This document shows, one piece after another, positions 63,804 through 64,000 of a DNA stretch of 64,000 nucleotides. The first letter of the stretch is position 1. Each line of letters begins with the position of its first letter. The translations under genes and the position numbers were made by a program. The notes under the pieces were generated by a model. That model was not told where the DNA came from. It saw nothing but the letters and a program-made list of their open reading frames with translations, and did no database searches. The stretch lies in contig JBEVKF010000070.1 of the NCBI GenBank assembly GCA_040509755.1, forward strand, positions 7,155 to 71,154, read 5' to 3'. The DNA is from JACVRW01 sp040509755. GTDB taxonomy: Bacteria > Actinomycetota > Thermoleophilia > Solirubrobacterales > Thermoleophilaceae.

Positions 63804-64000
63804 ATGCACGACGCATCCACCCGCGACCCTCGAGCCCACGCAAGGTTCGCCAAGCGGGTCAAGGCACGCGAAGGCTACCGCTGCACCTCATGCGGATCGA
63901 TCATCGACGTGAGGGCCACGCACGCCACCACGATCTCAGAGGGCGGCGGCTACCATCCCAGCAACGGCACCACGCTGTGCGTCGTCTGCGACGAGGCGAG
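63804..64000 (+). CDS. HNH endonuclease, N-terminal part (runs off the window)
   Basis: An open frame from ATG 63804 to the window edge reads MHDASTRDPRAHARFAKRVK, then YRCTSCGSI (CxxC), ATHATTISEGGGYHPSNGTT and LCVVCDE (CxxC). Two zinc-type CxxC pairs and the His-Gly-Asn pattern match the HNH nuclease fold found in phages and integrative elements. The gene continues beyond 64000. The first His of the fold is within ATHATT. Adjacent to the tRNA fragment. Confidence 0.75.
   Translation, partial: MHDASTRDPRAHARFAKRVKAREGYRCTSCGSIIDVRATHATTISEGGGYHPSNGTTLCVVCDEA

Overview
The window is high-GC bacterial chromosome with very dense coding, short intergenic gaps and many 4-base start/stop overlaps (GTGA, ATGA). 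SARP/BTAD and PucR regulators, an F420-type LLM oxidoreductase, a SpoIIE/STAS partner switch, secreted choice-of-anchor-Q beta-helix proteins, DUF1206 and DUF892 proteins and a stress-type promoter all point to an actinobacterium. A deep-branching class such as Thermoleophilia is my inference; no rRNA or marker comparison was possible.

Layout. 0-5 kb: end of a SARP regulator, a tiny DUF1059-like protein, a lipid-phosphate group (two PAP2 phosphatases, a diacylglycerol-kinase-like enzyme, DUF1206) and a methyltransferase divergent from a TetR regulator. 5.7-12.7 kb: VOC protein, alpha/beta hydrolases, a membrane/GAF/PP2C/kinase switch protein with its STAS partner, a secreted metallophosphoesterase and a frameshifted aldo/keto reductase. 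12.7-21.3 kb: a stress-flavoured stretch (ABM-like protein, two proteins sharing a YER-repeat module, winged-helix and PucR regulators, desaturase, hemolysin III, STAS, a decayed MpsC/KaiC pair, DUF892 protein behind a sigma-B-like promoter, BrkB). 21.3-27.9 kb: a minus-strand catabolic operon of LLM oxidoreductase, hydantoinase, M20 carbamoylase, phenylacetate-CoA-ligase-like enzyme and enoyl-CoA hydratase.

28-43 kb: DUF899, SnoaL-like, cupin, NAD kinase, beta-helix protein, DUF202, UspA, flippase-like, GNAT, DUF4126, SRPBCC, cardiolipin-synthase-like, hydrolase, SDR, then the FAD oxidoreductase / DUF1365 / cyclopropane synthase operon. 43-57 kb: a phosphate and polyphosphate region (ppk1, sixA, ppx, phoU, pstBACS). 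It has two matching Pho-box-like repeats around a receiver-less PhoB-type protein that diverges from a full-length paralogue, followed by a cupredoxin and polytopic-membrane-protein operon. 57-64 kb: small enzymes, a second metallophosphoesterase with a polyproline linker, another beta-helix protein and a DtxR-type regulator with an Nramp transporter. The window ends at a tRNA 3' fragment and the start of an HNH nuclease gene, which looks like the edge of an integrated element.

Six degraded loci are visible: a methyltransferase fragment, a frameshifted aldo/keto reductase, an MpsC fragment, a truncated and frameshifted KaiC, a reductase fragment, and a possible C-terminal tail. The tRNA 3' fragment is a separate case. 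Simple frameshifts could be assembly errors; the truncations cannot be explained by single-base errors. No CRISPR array, rRNA operon, complete tRNA or insertion sequence was seen. No gap between genes exceeds 300 bases.
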